Origin: Diogma glabrata
Lineage: Eukaryota; Arthropoda; Insecta; Diptera; Cylindrotomidae
Assembly (NCBI GenBank): GCA_963693315.1
Contig: OY856186.1
Span: 92,813,417 to 92,877,416 of the forward strand
Direction of reading: 5' to 3'
DNA length: 64,000 bases
Shown here in pieces: positions 46,878 to 58,816 of the stretch. A model generated the notes under the pieces. It saw nothing but the letters and a program-made list of their open reading frames with translations. It had not been told where the DNA came from and made no database searches. How positions within the stretch are numbered: the first letter of the stretch is position 1; each line of letters starts with the position of its first letter. A program made the position numbers and the translations under genes.

Positions 46878-47760
46878 ATGCCACAAAGTGAATATTATAA
46901 TTATGATCATATAGTTATAAAAATTAATTTATCTATTATTTATATATATTTTCTATTATTTATATATATATTCTATCATTTATATATAAAATGTATTATT
47001 TATATATATTTTCTATAGCAAAATACATGAGTCGGACGACAATACCCAGCCCAAGTGTAGAAGTAGTTTCATGTTTAGATTCCAACGAACCAAATGATCA
47101 TCAATTTTTTTCTTCATGTGAACTTATCGTATCTTATAAAATTTAAAAAAATCAAAATAAATTTAAATATTTTTGTAACCTATGTATATTTACATGTGTT
47201 TTTTTTTACAATCCACCGAATGACCATAATAATTTTGAGTCTGGTTTTCACTACAACAAATATAGCAATTGTTTAAGCGATTGAGATGCAAAGTAATAGT
47301 TTTCAGAGGGAAACGTCATTAAAATTCATAATCTTCAGGTAAAAATGTTCCTTAATTTTAAAAAGAAAACTTCAAATCAACTTAATTTTATTTTATTATT
47401 ATACAGATGTGAGCAAGAAGGAAGCAGTACTAACTCGGAGTTGCATATCAAATCTAAAGTTTTGCAGTCAATAAAATATGGTTAAGACATAGTCAGACTG
47501 TAGAAATGAAGTGGCATGCAACTTTTAGTGGAAGAAGAAATCTGCTGATCTACATTTAATTTCTAAGCTCACTCTTTGCAGATTTTCTAAGCGATTAGAC
47601 TGTTTTAACTTCTGTGAATTAATTAAAACCAGTAAGTTAAATAAATTTTCCTGAACTTAATTTTGGATTTAACTAGTCTCATTTTTTATTAAGGTTGACA
47701 TTGGTTTCTATTTGCATTAAAATGACGAGTTTACTGCTCATGACGAAGTGGCCAGATTTT
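46878..47760 (+). other. Possible spliced exons in the TA insertion
   Basis: Several short coding-like segments sit next to plausible splice sites. After CTATAG (47018) comes SRTTIPSPSVEVVSCLDSNE and PNDHQFFSS. At about 47208-47274 PPNDHNNFESGFHYNKYSN is open. After TATTATACAG (47406) a frame reads EQEGSSTNSELHIKS, and a strong donor CCAGTAAGTT lies near 47631. The echo PNDHQFF/PNDHNNF suggests an internally repeated protein. No family recognised; individual exon limits are uncertain and no full gene model could be built. Confidence 0.3.
46931..47016. repeat. Short tandem repeat, ~20-bp unit
   Basis: Four diverged units of about 20 bp on the pattern CTATTATTTATATATATTTT. Confidence 0.8.
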
Positions 47761-47787
47761 TTAGAAGTCATCAATTTCAGCCTGAAC

Positions 47788-47943
47788 ATTAAAATTGTAT
47801 GCGAAATTTCCTTTTTTATAATACTAAAGGAAATAATAATTAATATAATAAAATCAACAAAATCAATTAAAATTGTATGCGAAATTTCCTTTTTTATAAT
47901 ACTAAAGGAAATAATAATTAATATAATAAAATCAACAAAATCA
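47788..47943. repeat. Exact-looking 78-bp tandem duplication
   Basis: The unit starting ATTAAAATTGTATGCGAAAT at 47788 repeats at 47866 with no difference seen, so it is recent. The length is a multiple of three and a frame stays open across both units (KIVCEISFFIILKE repeated). Confidence 0.88.
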
Positions 47944-49744
47944 ACTTAAGTAAAACATTAAATATTGCCCAAATAATTTGTTAAAATAAAATTGATTATA
48001 TTTTTTTATTCATATAAATTATTTAATATTTATCTATACATATTTAGAGTTAATATAAAAGAGAATCTATTATTTGAAATTATGAAAAGATAGAAATTGT
48101 TTTAATGAATCAAATTAATTATATTTAATGAATTACATAAACGACTAAACAATAACATATACTAAAATAACATATACTGCATTTTTTGTATCTAAAATTA
48201 TTATTTTATTATTAAAAATAAATTATTAAAAATTAAAAATGTTGTCTACTTTAACTTATTTTGAGAAGGGTTGCTTATTAGATTTACATAATATTCTTAA
48301 TTGAAGAATAATGGAAACGTTTTTAATATGCATTGTTAGTCTCAAATAGATTTAAAATATGTTGCAAAATGATTGGGTTTATTCTCAAATGAAGAAATTA
48401 TATGCACTAATTTTCTCTCAGATTATGAATAATTATGCTTAGCTCAACTTTATTTTAGAATAGTTTCGAGCATATATGTTTTTAAGTAACTCAAATATTA
48501 CCCACTATTTTCTTAATCATACTAAAACTATGCTCAGTTTTAGAAAACATTACATTTTCTAATAATTGTATTCTTATATTTAGATTAATTTTGAATATCA
48601 TATGCTTAAAAAGAGTATATATATTCACAAATCTAATCTAAATTTAAAAGGGTTAACAATTTTATTAATGCTAAATTTAAAAAATACTCGAATTGAGAAA
48701 CTATATTTTCTTGAATTATATTTTAAATTCATAATGTTAGAATTTCAAAAATTAACAAGTTATCGGCCCCTTATTCTTCATATTAGAATAGGTTGAGAAT
48801 AGTTATTCTTGGCGCACATTTAAGCAACTTTTATGCATGATTTAATACCTATATCGTATAAGTTGAGCACACCTTTTTTTCAGTGTAAAGACCTGTTCTT
48901 CCTAGAACTCGAAGAAGTCATCAATACAATCCCGCGGCACGATATAAAAATCGTGGTAGGTGACTTTAATGCTCAAATCGGTAGGATTGCAGAACTTAAA
49001 ACACATATCGGCCCTAACAGCTTGCATCATATCAGCAACAATAACGGTTTTCGCGCAGCCGAGCTGGCTATGATGTATGATCTAGTAATTTCCAGCACTT
49101 TCTTCCCTCACAAGAGAATTCACAAGGCAACGTGGAAATCAAATGACGGAAGAACGGAAAATCAAATCGATCACGTCATGATTTCTAAGAGACACTCCAC
49201 AAGTGTAACTGACGTTCGATCATACAGAGGTGCTGATATGGACACCGATCATATGCTTGTCATCTTTAAGTACAAGTGCAAATTATCATCAACATTTAAC
49301 AGACAAGCAAAAAAGACCGTGCGCTGGAACGTCGATGCATTTAAACATCCGAAAACGCTGAACAGATATCAGGAAATAATAACACAAAACGTAGAAGAGC
49401 ATGACATCTCTTCTGAGATGCCATTAAACATACAAGAAGAATGGCAAACGCTTCAATCAACCATTATAGCCGCAGCACAAACTACAATCGGAAAGCGGCC
49501 ACCGAAATCACACAACGAATGGTTCGACGACGAGTGCCGCCAATCCGTTGAACATAAACAAAAACTGCGAGAAAAATGGTTAACAAGGAACACCCGAAGC
49601 TCCCAAGCTGATTATCTATGCGCCAGGAAAGCCTCAGCAAAACTTCTACGTAAAAAGAAACGCGAACACATGAAGAGCTGCATTGAAGACATCAACCAAC
49701 ATGCGGCCATCGGAAATTCAAAAGAGTGCTTTGCCAATGCATAG

Positions 49745-51445
49745 AATCTGACAAAAGATTTCCACCCAAGATCTACAGCCATCAAAAATGAAAATAATGA
49801 ACTTACAACAAGTGAACGTGATGTGCTGGCAGTGTGGCGATCCCACTTTCAAGACCTATTGAATAGGACGAATGAAGTTCATCCTATTCGAGCAATTGCT
49901 CCATCAACTGAGGAGATTTTTGTCCCTTACCCAGCAATAGAAGAAGTGGAAGCTGCAATTAAAAAACTGAAAAATGGCAAATCACCAGGTTTCGATGGAA
50001 TTCCCGCAGAACTTTTGAAAAATGGAGGAGCAGCTCTGGTCTCACGTATAAACGATCTGATTCTTGCAATCTGGGACCAAGAAGAACTACCTGCTGAATG
50101 GAAAACAGCTCTCATTGTTCCGCTACATAAGAAAGGTGGCCGTCTAAACTGTGCGAATTATCGTGGCATCGCACTGTTGAACACAGCATATAAAATACAA
50201 GCCAATGTCGTACTTGCTCAACTCATCCCGTTCGCCGAATCTATCATCGGTGACTATCAGTGTGGTTTTCGTCCCAGCCGCTCAACCACAGATCAATGTT
50301 TTACATTAAGGATGATTCTGGAAAAATTTTGGGAGTACAATATCAGCATTCACCAGCTCTACGTTGATTTCAGGCAAGCATATGATAGTATCATCCACGA
50401 CAACCTCTGGTCCGCACTCATATGCCTTGATATCCCAGAGAAACTTGTTTCTCTGTGCAAACTCACAACATCGGGATCAAACTGTAGAATAGTAATCGAA
50501 GGGTCAGTTTCTGATCCTTTCGATATAACATCAGGTGTTCGACAAGGTGATGCACTCGCGCCTGTACTGTTTAATTTGGCGCTGGAGTACGCGATAAGAA
50601 AAAGCCGAATTGAGACGCAAAACTGCATATATAATAAATCTAGTCAAGTTCTTGGCTACGCAGATGATATTGTGCTTCTCGGACGTAAAACGAGCGATAT
50701 TAAAGATAGTCTCTCTCAGCTTGAAAGAAGTGCTAAACGACTTGGATTATGCATCAACACCGGCAAAACTAAAGTGTTAACAACATCTAAGAACATACCT
50801 CCCGGAAATCTGGATACTGGCGACTACGAAGTGGAACGCGTGGAAAATTTCAAATACCTCGGGTCTGTAATAACATCGTCAAATGACATGCAGGCAGATA
50901 TCAAAGCCCGTGTCTCTGCTGCATACAGAGTTTTCTACGCATACTCAAAACTTCTGCGATCAAAACATCTTTCGCGGTCGGGTAAACTCACACTTTACAA
51001 AGCATTAATTCGACCTGTGCTAACATTTGAAAGTGAAAGCTGGACACTGACTTCCTCCGATTGTAGAATTTTATCAACATTCGAGAGGAAGGTCATACGA
51101 ACAATTTATGGTCCATGTAAAGTTGCTGAAAATCAGTATAGAATCCGAATGAATCACGAAATCAGACAGCTTCTTGGAGGCTGCGATGTAATCGGATTCA
51201 TTAAATCTAACCGGATCAGATTGTTTGGTAATGTAGAAAGGGCTCCATTAGATAGAATGATAAAAAAAGCGTCCCAACAACAACCAGCTGGTGTTCGTCG
51301 AAGAGGAAGACCTAGACAACGCTGGCGTGATGACATCATCCAAGACCTTCGTGATATAGGATGTCGAAACTTGGGTCAACTGGTCATGGAACGAGATGAT
51401 TGGAAGCTTATTGCACAGACGGCAATATCCCTTCATGGGATGTAA
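49745..51445 (+). pseudogene. RTE-like LINE reverse transcriptase and C-terminal domain, copy 2
   Basis: In frame with the endonuclease after the amber codon; the first internal start-type codon is at about 49823. Motifs in order are KNGKSPGFDGIPAELLK, VPLHKKGG, NCANYRGIALL, CGFRPSRSTTDQ, LYVDFRQAYDSI (motif A Asp), SGVRQGDALAPVLFNLAL (motif B), LGYADDIVLLGR (motif C, YADD at 50657-50668) and NFKYLGSVIT. The C-terminal domain has ESWTLTSSDCRILSTFERK, RTIYGPC and GVRRRGRPRQRWRDDI, the 'GRP..RW.D' tail of RTE/Proto2-related LINEs. All catalytic residues are intact over 540 uninterrupted codons, so this half could in principle be functional. Clade placement is by recollection of the tail motif, not a tree. 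Confidence 0.92.
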
Positions 51446-51460
51446 ATGCCAGAGAGAGAG

Positions 51461-52419
51461 AAAATAAAAAAGAAATTAGAAGTATAAAAGGCAAACGAAT
51501 ATTATTTTCGGCAAGTATGCGATACAATTCAATTATGTGTATTGTATTTTTTATACACTTATTCAGTATCGTACTAAATGTTATATGAATTGGACGTGTC
51601 GATTTAAGATTTAAATATCTAATAATATAAGATTTGTAATATTTTATTGAGTTTCGTAAATTTTTAAATTCATATTTTGAATTGTTTTAGTTTTTATTTG
51701 GAATGAATTAAATTGTATTCTATTTGGATTGATTTCGAGAGGGTCCCATAGTTTTCTATGATGTGAAAAATATCGTTTTTCAGAAAATTGGAAAAACCCG
51801 TATTTTTATGTAGGCATTTTAGGCGATTTCGTCAAAACATCTTAATCTGTTTGGATAGTTTGAGTTGTATTATATTGATGGTGGTTGTATATAATTCTCT
51901 ATGACTAAAAATATGACGGTTTTTCAAAAGTTTATTTTTAAATAAAAATATTTGTGTTGATTAAATTAGTTTTGTTAAATAGAAAAATGAGTGCGTGTAA
52001 TCTTTGCACGCGGATGAAATAAATTTCTTTGGCTACTGTGGCAGGTATTAATAAAAAGATTAAATATAAAACAAATATGTCATATTGCAATTTAGAGTTG
52101 CATTGCTTGATAATATAATATACAGCATGTATAATATGAAGCAATATTTACATAATGTATAACAAAATCAATTCAATTATTATCATATAATTGAAATATG
52201 AAATTAGAGGTTTATGACAAATTTGCTAAGTTTATTGAAAAACTGCATCAATTTTTGTACCAAATCTTGTTGTTAAATTAAGTGGACATGTATTCATCGT
52301 AAAATTTAATTTGTAATACGTTGTAAGACTTTTTAAAACATGTAAATATGGAAAAATTCAACTTAAGTAAAAAATAAATAAGTTATGAAGAAGTTTCAAC
52401 TTTGAAATTGTCATCGCCT
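51461..52419. other. AT-rich DNA, no gene seen
   Basis: No gene. The first part may be the LINE's 3' untranslated region. TTAATAAAAAG and GCACGCG-containing sequence at 51990-52040 has a weak counterpart inverted at 52740-52810 (TAATACCTGC … CTTTACTTCATC). Confidence 0.4.
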
Positions 52420-52492
52420 CAACGGCGTAATTGATAGCGTGTCTGCCCAAGGATTCGAGCCGGGCACTGACGAGGGTAGGTTCGAATCCCAT
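52420..52492 (+). repeat. tRNA-like SINE head (A and B boxes)
   Basis: CGGCGTAATTGATAGCG (52423-52439) resembles the D-arm/A box of a tRNA-Arg-type gene and GGTTCGAATCC (52479-52489) is an exact B box. The intervening part is too long and the stems do not close, so it is a SINE head or tRNA pseudogene. It differs from the Ser/Leu-like head at 38180, hence a separate family. Confidence 0.6.
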
Positions 52493-53024
52493 CCGAAACA
52501 CGAAAAATGTGAAGTTTTTGAAGTTTTGAAATTGAAGTTTTTTTCTGAGAAACTTTAAACCATACCTTTGAATTGAAAAAATTCCAATTACTTCTTTACT
52601 TACTTGAGTTTAATTGATCTCAAAAATCCAATGTAAATATGGCTTTTTATTACACATTGTTGTAAATTATATTATCAAGAATGCTTATTAGAAAGAAACT
52701 CTAAATTTCAATATGACATATCTATTTTATTTTATATTTAATATTTTTTGTAATACCTGCTCCAGTGGCCAAAGAAGTTTTACTTCATCAGCGTGTAAAG
52801 ATTACGCACTTCATTTTTAACTTTTTTATTGTTAAATATTTTCTAAAAATTATAATGCTTTATAGCGAAATATTGTTATTAGTTAAAAAATAATTAATTA
52901 AATAAAAAGTTTATTATAAAAAAACAGGTTAAGAAAAGGTGTAATTTAATGATTAATTAATTAAATTATTTTGGAGATCTTCTCAACGTTTTTTTTAATC
53001 AAAGTTACTATAAATTGTCTTTTT
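52493..53024. other. AT-rich DNA with an inverted dispersed repeat
   Basis: 52587-52640 (ATTACTTCTTTACTTACTTG … GATCTCAAAAATCC) is the inverse of 39612-39670. It may be the body or tail of the preceding SINE-like unit. Confidence 0.45.
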
Positions 53025-53300
53025 TAGGGCTCCGTTTTTTATTCAGATAACAAAACACTTTTGGTGAGACTACGATTTGTTTTTGTATTAAAATCGGTTA
53101 CCTCATAAACTATAAATCCTGTGGACCTGAAATTTAAGATTCGAATAAAACTAACTTTTTCTAAAAATAGGTATACTCAATGGGAAGAGCCGAAAGTGAA
53201 GTGTGTCAAAACAAGGAAATATGCATATTTTTTGCTTAAAAAACGTTCATTCTATGTGATAATGAGTAGTAACCGTAAATTTAAAGAGATCTTGATAGTC
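53025..53300. mobile_element. Relative of the AGGGTTCCGT element's left arm
   Basis: TTTTTTAGGGCTCCGTTTTT, then TTGGTGAGACTACG-like, ATCGGTTACCTCATAAACTA and GACCTGAAATTTA correspond in order and spacing to 9571-9700. Only one arm is recognised here. Confidence 0.55.
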
Positions 53301-53499
53301 GGGATTGGTATGTGAGACCAAGAATTAGATTATGCATTATAAGTTTGTCAAAAGGTTATTGTAAAGTGTGTCGAAAGAATGATTTTTATTTATTTTTTTA
53401 CCCAGTTTGTGAAGAAAAAATAAAATTAATTATTTGTATGACATGAAAATTGAAATGTGAATAACATGAGCTTTAGACATGGACATTTTTGATGTTATT

Positions 53500-53935
53500 A
53501 AAATTTTTGGAATTTTGAAAAAAGTTTTTTTTTTGATTTTGTTATAATTTTTGAGATATTTTTAGAATTTTGAAAAAAAGTTTGTTTTTTTGATTTTGTT
53601 ATAATTTTTGCAAATTTTGAGAATTTTGAAAGAAATTTGAATTTTTGGACTATTATTAAAAATTTGAAAAAAAGCTTCAATTTTTGATTTTGTTATAATT
53701 TTTGAATTATTTTTAGAATTTTGAAAAAAATTTGTATATTTGATTTTTTTATTATTTTTGTATTAATTTAAAATTTTTTGAATAAATTAAAATTTTTGAT
53801 TTTGTAATAATTTCTGGAATATTTTTAGAATTTTGAAAAAAAGCTTAATTTTTTGATTTTATTATAATTTTTGAAATATTTTTGGATTTCTGAAAGAAAT
53901 CTCAAATTTTGATTTTGTAATATTTCTCGAAACGC
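53500..53935. repeat. ~56-60-bp AT-rich tandem array, about 7-8 units
   Basis: Units on the pattern GATTTTGTTATAATTTTTGA followed by TATTTTTAGAATTTTGAAAAAAA begin at about 53531, 53591, 53687, 53743, 53799, 53856 and 53911, with indels. Confidence 0.8.
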
Positions 53936-54180
53936 TTTATGGAGAGGTTTTTGAGTGGATTGCTGAGTGTATCATCTTTTCACTAAATTATGTTAATATA
54001 TGATCTGTTATAATTTTCCGGCGACGAATTGATGTTTCGTGTTAGTTTTGTAATAAATTTCTAAACAGAGATTAAATACTTGCAGTATGTAGTACTTTTA
54101 CAGAGAGTTTTATGTTTGATTTGCATCGCTGCCGATAACTAAGAACAATGTCGTCATAAAAGTTTTATGCCAAAAACTAT
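53936..54180 (+). repeat. Block shared with 42012-42215
   Basis: GGAGAGGTTTTTGAGTGGATT, GTGTATCATCTTTTC, TTATAATTTTCCGGCGACGA, TTGATGTTTCGTGTTAG and AGAGAGTTTTATGTTTG match the block just upstream of the Penelope ORF in order. No RT follows here, so this is a solo end of the same family or an independent repeat. Confidence 0.6.
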
Positions 54181-55129
54181 ATCAAAATCCTTAACCAAAA
54201 CCGAAGTCTTGATATCTCAGAGCTGTGAGATTTCAACCCTTCCATATTTTTCAATTGACTCTGCTATGGACTGGCAATATAAAAGGTCTACAACACAACT
54301 TTGTTTAGTTTTTTTTTTGTGAGTTTGTTCTTCTACGTTTACGGAACCTTCGGCAAGCGAGTTTTATTCGCACTTGACGGATTTTTTTATATATTTCAAA
54401 TGCAAATTAAAATACTATAGTATCATATTTGTCAGGGCTGAAATAGGGCCCTGATCAGGTGTGCCTTAGTCCGAATCAGGTACTGGTAGGGAAGTCTAAT
54501 TTGGCCCTATCAGAGAAAAAAAACTTTGTTTCGTTGATTCTAATTAAAATAATTTAATAATATAAATTATTGATTTTATTTCAATAACAACAACTTGGAG
54601 ACCAATAACAAATATCTTTTATTTTTTAATAAATAAAAGCTTAATTTTTAAAATATGTTGATAATTCTATTTGTTATTAGTTTTTTATTTTAAACTAAGC
54701 TGATACATCCGATTTTTCTTGTTCAAACCTGTCTGACCAAAAAATCTGCCTATTTCTAGCGACTATCCTTCCGGCTAAACATTTTTATCAGCTGGATTTT
54801 AAAACTTCTTTCGGATCATATTGTTGATTTTTAAATTTATGGTTTATGTTATAAATAAATTTTTATCCAATTTTGTGTTTGGCATTTACCATGATTTCTT
54901 GATTTCTAAAATTTGTGTAACCATAGTTTGCATAAATTACATTCTTTTCCACACCACCTCTGAGGTAAAGTGATAGGCGCATTTTTTTATCGTGGTTTCC
55001 CCTTTAAGCATAATCCACAATCTGTTTTGAGAACTGTTGGACAGATTTCTGTTTATCAATTAAATTTAATTAAACAGTTTATCTAAATTAAGAAAGTTAT
55101 TGGTTGGTTAATTTTGAAAGGATATTCAT
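54181..55129. other. Unassigned DNA downstream of the YqaJ domain
   Basis: GGGCCCTGATCAGG … TTGGCCCTATCAG (54446-54512) forms short inverted pairs. On the minus strand 55020-54900 a Cys-rich frame (CGLCLKGKPR, WCGKECNLCKLW) is broken by stops and could be a decayed continuation of the neighbouring gene. No firm call. Confidence 0.35.
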
Positions 55130-56359
55130 TTACTTCTTGGAACTACGAATTTCTAGATTTCTTATGTATCTGGAATCAATAATTTCTGGTAGAAGATGTT
55201 CAAAATAAAAAATTTCTAGTTGTTTGCACATGGATATTTTCCAGAAATTGGTATCTTTTGGTATCATCTCGATATACATATATTTTCCCAAGTCATCATT
55301 CACTAAAATTGATTTATGTCCAGTCCATATTGCAAAGTAGCATAATGATCTTTGTGTAATATGAAGTTGAACTTGAACTTGAAAATAGTATCTATCAGTT
55401 CTTTTCAAACTTAACTTGTTCAATTTTTCATCATATGTTAAACATGCAGTTTCTTTATTTTCAAATGCTTCTTTAATAGTTAAACCTGCAGCAGACATAG
55501 GACATTTAATTTCCACTATCTCGTTGGTACCAATTAAACCATCAGGTGACGCTGCTAGATAAAATGCCATTTCATCAATAAAAATACCGCATTTTTCTAT
55601 ACGTACATTTTTTATCTTCTCTAATGCACAAATGCCTACAGCCTCATTTTCAATACCGTATAGCATAGCTGCATTTGCGAACATTGGATATAAAATACTT
55701 TTTACATATGTTGAAAATCTTTTCGCTCTGCATACTGGACCATAGTTAGACGCGGTCAAAATTTGTTTACGTATTTGTATCCACTTGTTTGAAGATGATT
55801 GGTCTATTGTTTCTCTTTCTATTACTGTCCGATTCTGCTGCTGTTTAATCAATTGTTCAATAAAATCTTTCTTTTCCAAAATAAATTAAGCTGCAGGCAT
55901 ATCAAGGTAGATTTAGATATGCGACTTTTTTTGTGTCACATGTTTTTTTAGCCAATTAGAAATAAGAATTTTATATTCACCACAAGTCGTGTGGTGAAGT
56001 CGAGAGATGGTTAAACTTTATCTTTTTAGTCACAGTCACACTAAATTTTGACAGATGTTGTTTTAAAAATGTTTTAAAAATATTTTTCTATTGTTGTTTT
56101 AAAAATATATTGTTTTAAAAATATTTTTCAATAGAAATTAAAAATTAATAACACTTGTTTGTTTTACACAATTGAATTTATTAAATCGACACAATTGAAT
56201 TTTTTATATTTTTCAATATTACAATGTAATATTAACATGTCAATATTAACATGTTATTGTTTGCTATTATCTGATAAAATTATTGTTTATCAAATTGCTA
56301 GCTAAGGTAAGTAAGGTTATGTTTGAATAATATTAACTAATTTAGATTTGTTTTGTAGA

Positions 56360-57327
56360 ATGAATGGAGAAACATAAAAGCTAGTAAGAGCCGTTGAAAA
56401 AAGGAAAATTTTATATGTTGTGAGCAACCCATTATACAAAAATAATGGGCTGCGACGAAAAATCTGGGAGGAAATAAGTCTAAAAATAGGTATGCCATGT
56501 AAGTTTATAGACACAAAGTTTATAATTTCTATATAACTATATAATTGATTGAATCTTTTAGCTGAATAATGCCAAAAAAAATGGAAACGGCTGAGATTTC
56601 GGTACAGCGAAATGACAAAAAAACCTAGAAGTGGTAGTGCCGCAAAACATGATAAAAATCAAACAATTATAAAATCCATGGCATTTGTCAAGCCATTCGT
56701 TGAAGAAAACCCAAGGTATGATATCCGTTCAGACGGAATATTATTATAATAATTTTGAAAATGTTTTAGTCTGCTGACAAGTAGCTTTTTGATAGAAGAA
56801 GCAGGCCCTTCAAATACTTTGGATTTTAACGAAATTACTATTGAAGTTGATGAAGAAATGGAATGTCCATCAACGGGATCAGCTGTACCTCCCAAAAAAA
56901 CACGTTTTGAAAAAGGTAAGGTTTCACAAAAACATTTGATTATCAAAAGTGTTTTGTAATAGGAATTACAATACTTTTCTCTAGCTTACTGATAAATAAA
57001 GAGGGGGATAAAAATATAGAGGCATAGTGCTTCTGCATTCATCTGAGGATCGTTTGTAACGATATGTATAAAAATATGTATAAAGAACAAGAAAATGTTT
57101 AATTTTATAAAATAATGTTTTTATTTTACAGGTAACAAAACCGAAATTAGTGAAATTATAAATCTTTTAAAAGATCCCGTAAAACCAGACCATTTTGTAT
57201 GAGTCTGGCAGAAGATTTAAAAAAATTGGAACAAAATGAACAGTGGATGATGCGTCTTAAAATAACGCAAATGATGTTGGATGCATCATGTAAACCACAA
57301 TTTTCATCTTCATCTAGCGCTGTATAA
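56360..57327 (+). pseudogene. MADF-BESS DNA-binding protein of the Harbinger element
   Basis: The accessory Myb/SANT-like partner that brings Harbinger transposase to DNA. Four exons: 56360-56498 (donor GTAAGT), 56562-56715, 56770-56915 and 57132-57327, all with GT-AG junctions and compatible phase. Exon 1 encodes LVRAVEKRKILYVVSNPLY and RRKIWEEI, the first MADF helices. Exon 2 has KKWKRLRFRYSEMTKK and FVKPF. Exon 3 is an acidic linker with VPPKKTRF, a possible nuclear signal. Exon 4 encodes a BESS-like end (SLAEDLKKLEQNEQWMMRLK). Stops occur at codon 6, at the start of exon 2 and, by frameshift, near 57198. A 5' noncoding intron is possible (GTAAGTAAGG at 56306 to TTTTGTAG at 56358). Confidence 0.82.
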
Positions 57328-57560
57328 TCGTTTTACCACCTTCCTGTTTTTTTTTGTTCTGTATCGAATTCTCACCAATTTTTAAGTTTATATTTGTATT
57401 TTTGGAATAAATATATTGAAGTTAGTAAAAATTTGTTTATTTTTTTGTGACAAGAACGGTGTATTTCTGAAATAATTTAATTCAAATTTAATAATAATAA
57501 TAAACTACATTTTAAGAATTATAAGTTCTATTGTTCTGCCATGGCAGAACATCTACGTCA

Positions 57561-58816
57561 TTAAAAAAATCCATGAAGGAATCCATAAGAAATAGTTATA
57601 GTGACAGCATTTGCAGAAGCATTGTTGACACCCATTTGGCCAATGCGTTGCAGAGCTTCATCATTTGATGTTTCTTGACGCCATCTTCTTTCTGTAATTT
57701 CTCCGTTGGGATGTACAACATCTGCATACCCAGATGGACAGTATGAAGAGTTATTCTTTTTAATCCAGTTATGCAAACAAACAGTTGCTTTTATAAACTT
57801 AACAACGTTTTCTCTTTTAGCATTTATGGGTCTTCTGAAAATTCGCCATTTTGCTGATAATATCCCAAAGGTATTTTCAATAACCCGCCTTCCCCTTGAT
57901 AATCTATAATTAAATATCGATTCTCGGTGCGGTAGTCAGGCCGAAGAATTTCTTCCCGGGAATGGTCTCACTAGATGTTTAACTAATGGAAAAGCTTCAT
58001 CTCCGAGGACGACATATAACACGCTTACAGTGCTGTTTGGTAAAAATTTATCCGGTGGAATATTTAGAATATTACTATCTTTAATTAGTGCTTTACCAAA
58101 AACTGCACTTTAAAATATGCCGCTATCACTGAATCTTCCTGAAGCTCCTATATCTACAACTAAAAAGTTGTAATCGCATCGCAAAGTGCCATCAGAACAA
58201 CACTGTGCGATGACTTATAATTGTAGCATGTGCTTCCAGCATTATGAAAAGCCTAAAAAAAAAATAGTTTTACATTTAAAAGGATTTTATTTTAAAATTA
58301 CCTGAATTGTGCAATGTTTGCCATCAATAGCACCAATGCAGTTTGGGAAATTCCACTTTTCATAAAATCCTCTCTCAACAGATTTCCATTTAGATTCTGT
58401 TAGTACATCAAAAGCCGAGCTATAAAGAGAATTCCATATGGCCTCGCAAGTTTCAGCAATAATGTTACTTGCCGATGCTTCTGATATACGGTAATCGTAT
58501 GCAAGAGACTTCATCATATCACCAGGTTCACCTCAACATTAACGAAAGTCTCGCCCCTGCAGATATTGGCACACAGGCCAAATGTAGCTTTTCTATGCTG
58601 TTTTTTACTTTACCTAGCAATTTGTCAAATAAATCTATAGGTATTCGGTGATAATTAAAAAATTTATTGCTTTCATATAGTCTCATTTCGGCAACCAAAG
58701 TATTGTAGTTGGTTGACCCCACTTCTTTTACGTTTTTTATTATTTACGTCGGTTATAACCACCGCTATTAACATTGCCTTCAATTTTTGCCTTCTTGCCC
58801 TTTCTGTTGGCCACAT
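57561..58816 (-). pseudogene. HARBI1-like PIF/Harbinger transposase
   Basis: DDE transposase of the element. ATG at 58816 (MWPTERARRQKLK), a basic KKRKRSG stretch, then after a shift KFFNYHRIPIDLFDKLLGKV (helix-turn-helix region), AYDYRISEASAS and FPNCIGAIDGKH (first catalytic Asp). A 49-bp GT-AG intron (58301-58253) follows CTIQ. Exon 2 has NAGSTCYNYK, VLMALCD, VVDIGASGRFSDSGIF (second Asp), LGDEAFPL and FNYRLSRGRRVIENTFGIL (the catalytic Glu). The end is at 57561. Frameshifts near 58720, 58525 and 58165 and stops near 58110 and 57940 inactivate it, though all three catalytic acids remain. Length, about 390 codons, is normal for the family. Confidence 0.9.

Larger units (their letters stand above)
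45882..48885. mobile_element. 3004-bp insertion at a TA site with short inverted ends
   Basis: Ends CACTGAGAGAAA (45882) and TTTTTTTCAGTG (48885) are inverted with about two mismatches, flanked by TA at 45880-45881 and 48886-48887. TA duplication with CACTG-type ends suggests a Tc1/mariner-related or similar element. No transposase was recognised in about 3 kb of AT-rich DNA; possible spliced exons lie at 46.9-47.7 kb. Confidence 0.7.
45455..49744 (+). pseudogene. RTE-like LINE endonuclease domain and linker, copy 2 (split)
   Basis: The first ATG in frame is at 45455 (MNSVHRPR). The part before the insertion has MGTWNVLSL, LQELRWPG and VNVHAPTEDK; after the insertion (from 48888) come IKIVVGDFNAQIG, TFFPHKRIHKATW, NQIDHVMISK and DTDHMLV, so all catalytic motifs of the apurinic-type endonuclease are present. 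At the junction the frame reads …DDI|KDLFFLELEE… when the insertion and one TA are removed. The linker has NEWFDDECR and KKREHMKSCI. A TAG at 49742-49744 ends it, but the same frame continues directly into the RT. Inactive because of insertion and stop, otherwise well kept. Confidence 0.9.
45045..51460 (+). mobile_element. RTE-like LINE, copy 2 (nearly intact, with nested insertion)
   Basis: 5' leader from about 45045 (shared with copy 1 from ATCCNAAAATCTACGTCCACG onward), endonuclease-RT polyprotein, and a purine-rich tail after the stop at 51443-51445. Apart from a 3004-bp insertion (45882-48885) and one amber codon (49742-49744), a single reading frame of about a thousand codons runs through. 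It is much younger than copy 1. Confidence 0.92.

Noticed and set aside
52420..52492. Functional tRNA-Arg gene
   Set aside because: The B box is exact, but the spacing is too long and the arms do not fold into a cloverleaf.
55130..55879. Phage or bacterial YqaJ/RecE-type recombinase insertion or contamination
   Set aside because: The domain is collinear with an arthropod Mutator-type N-terminus, interrupted by an insect-type Harbinger element with introns, and has the same AT-rich composition as its surroundings.
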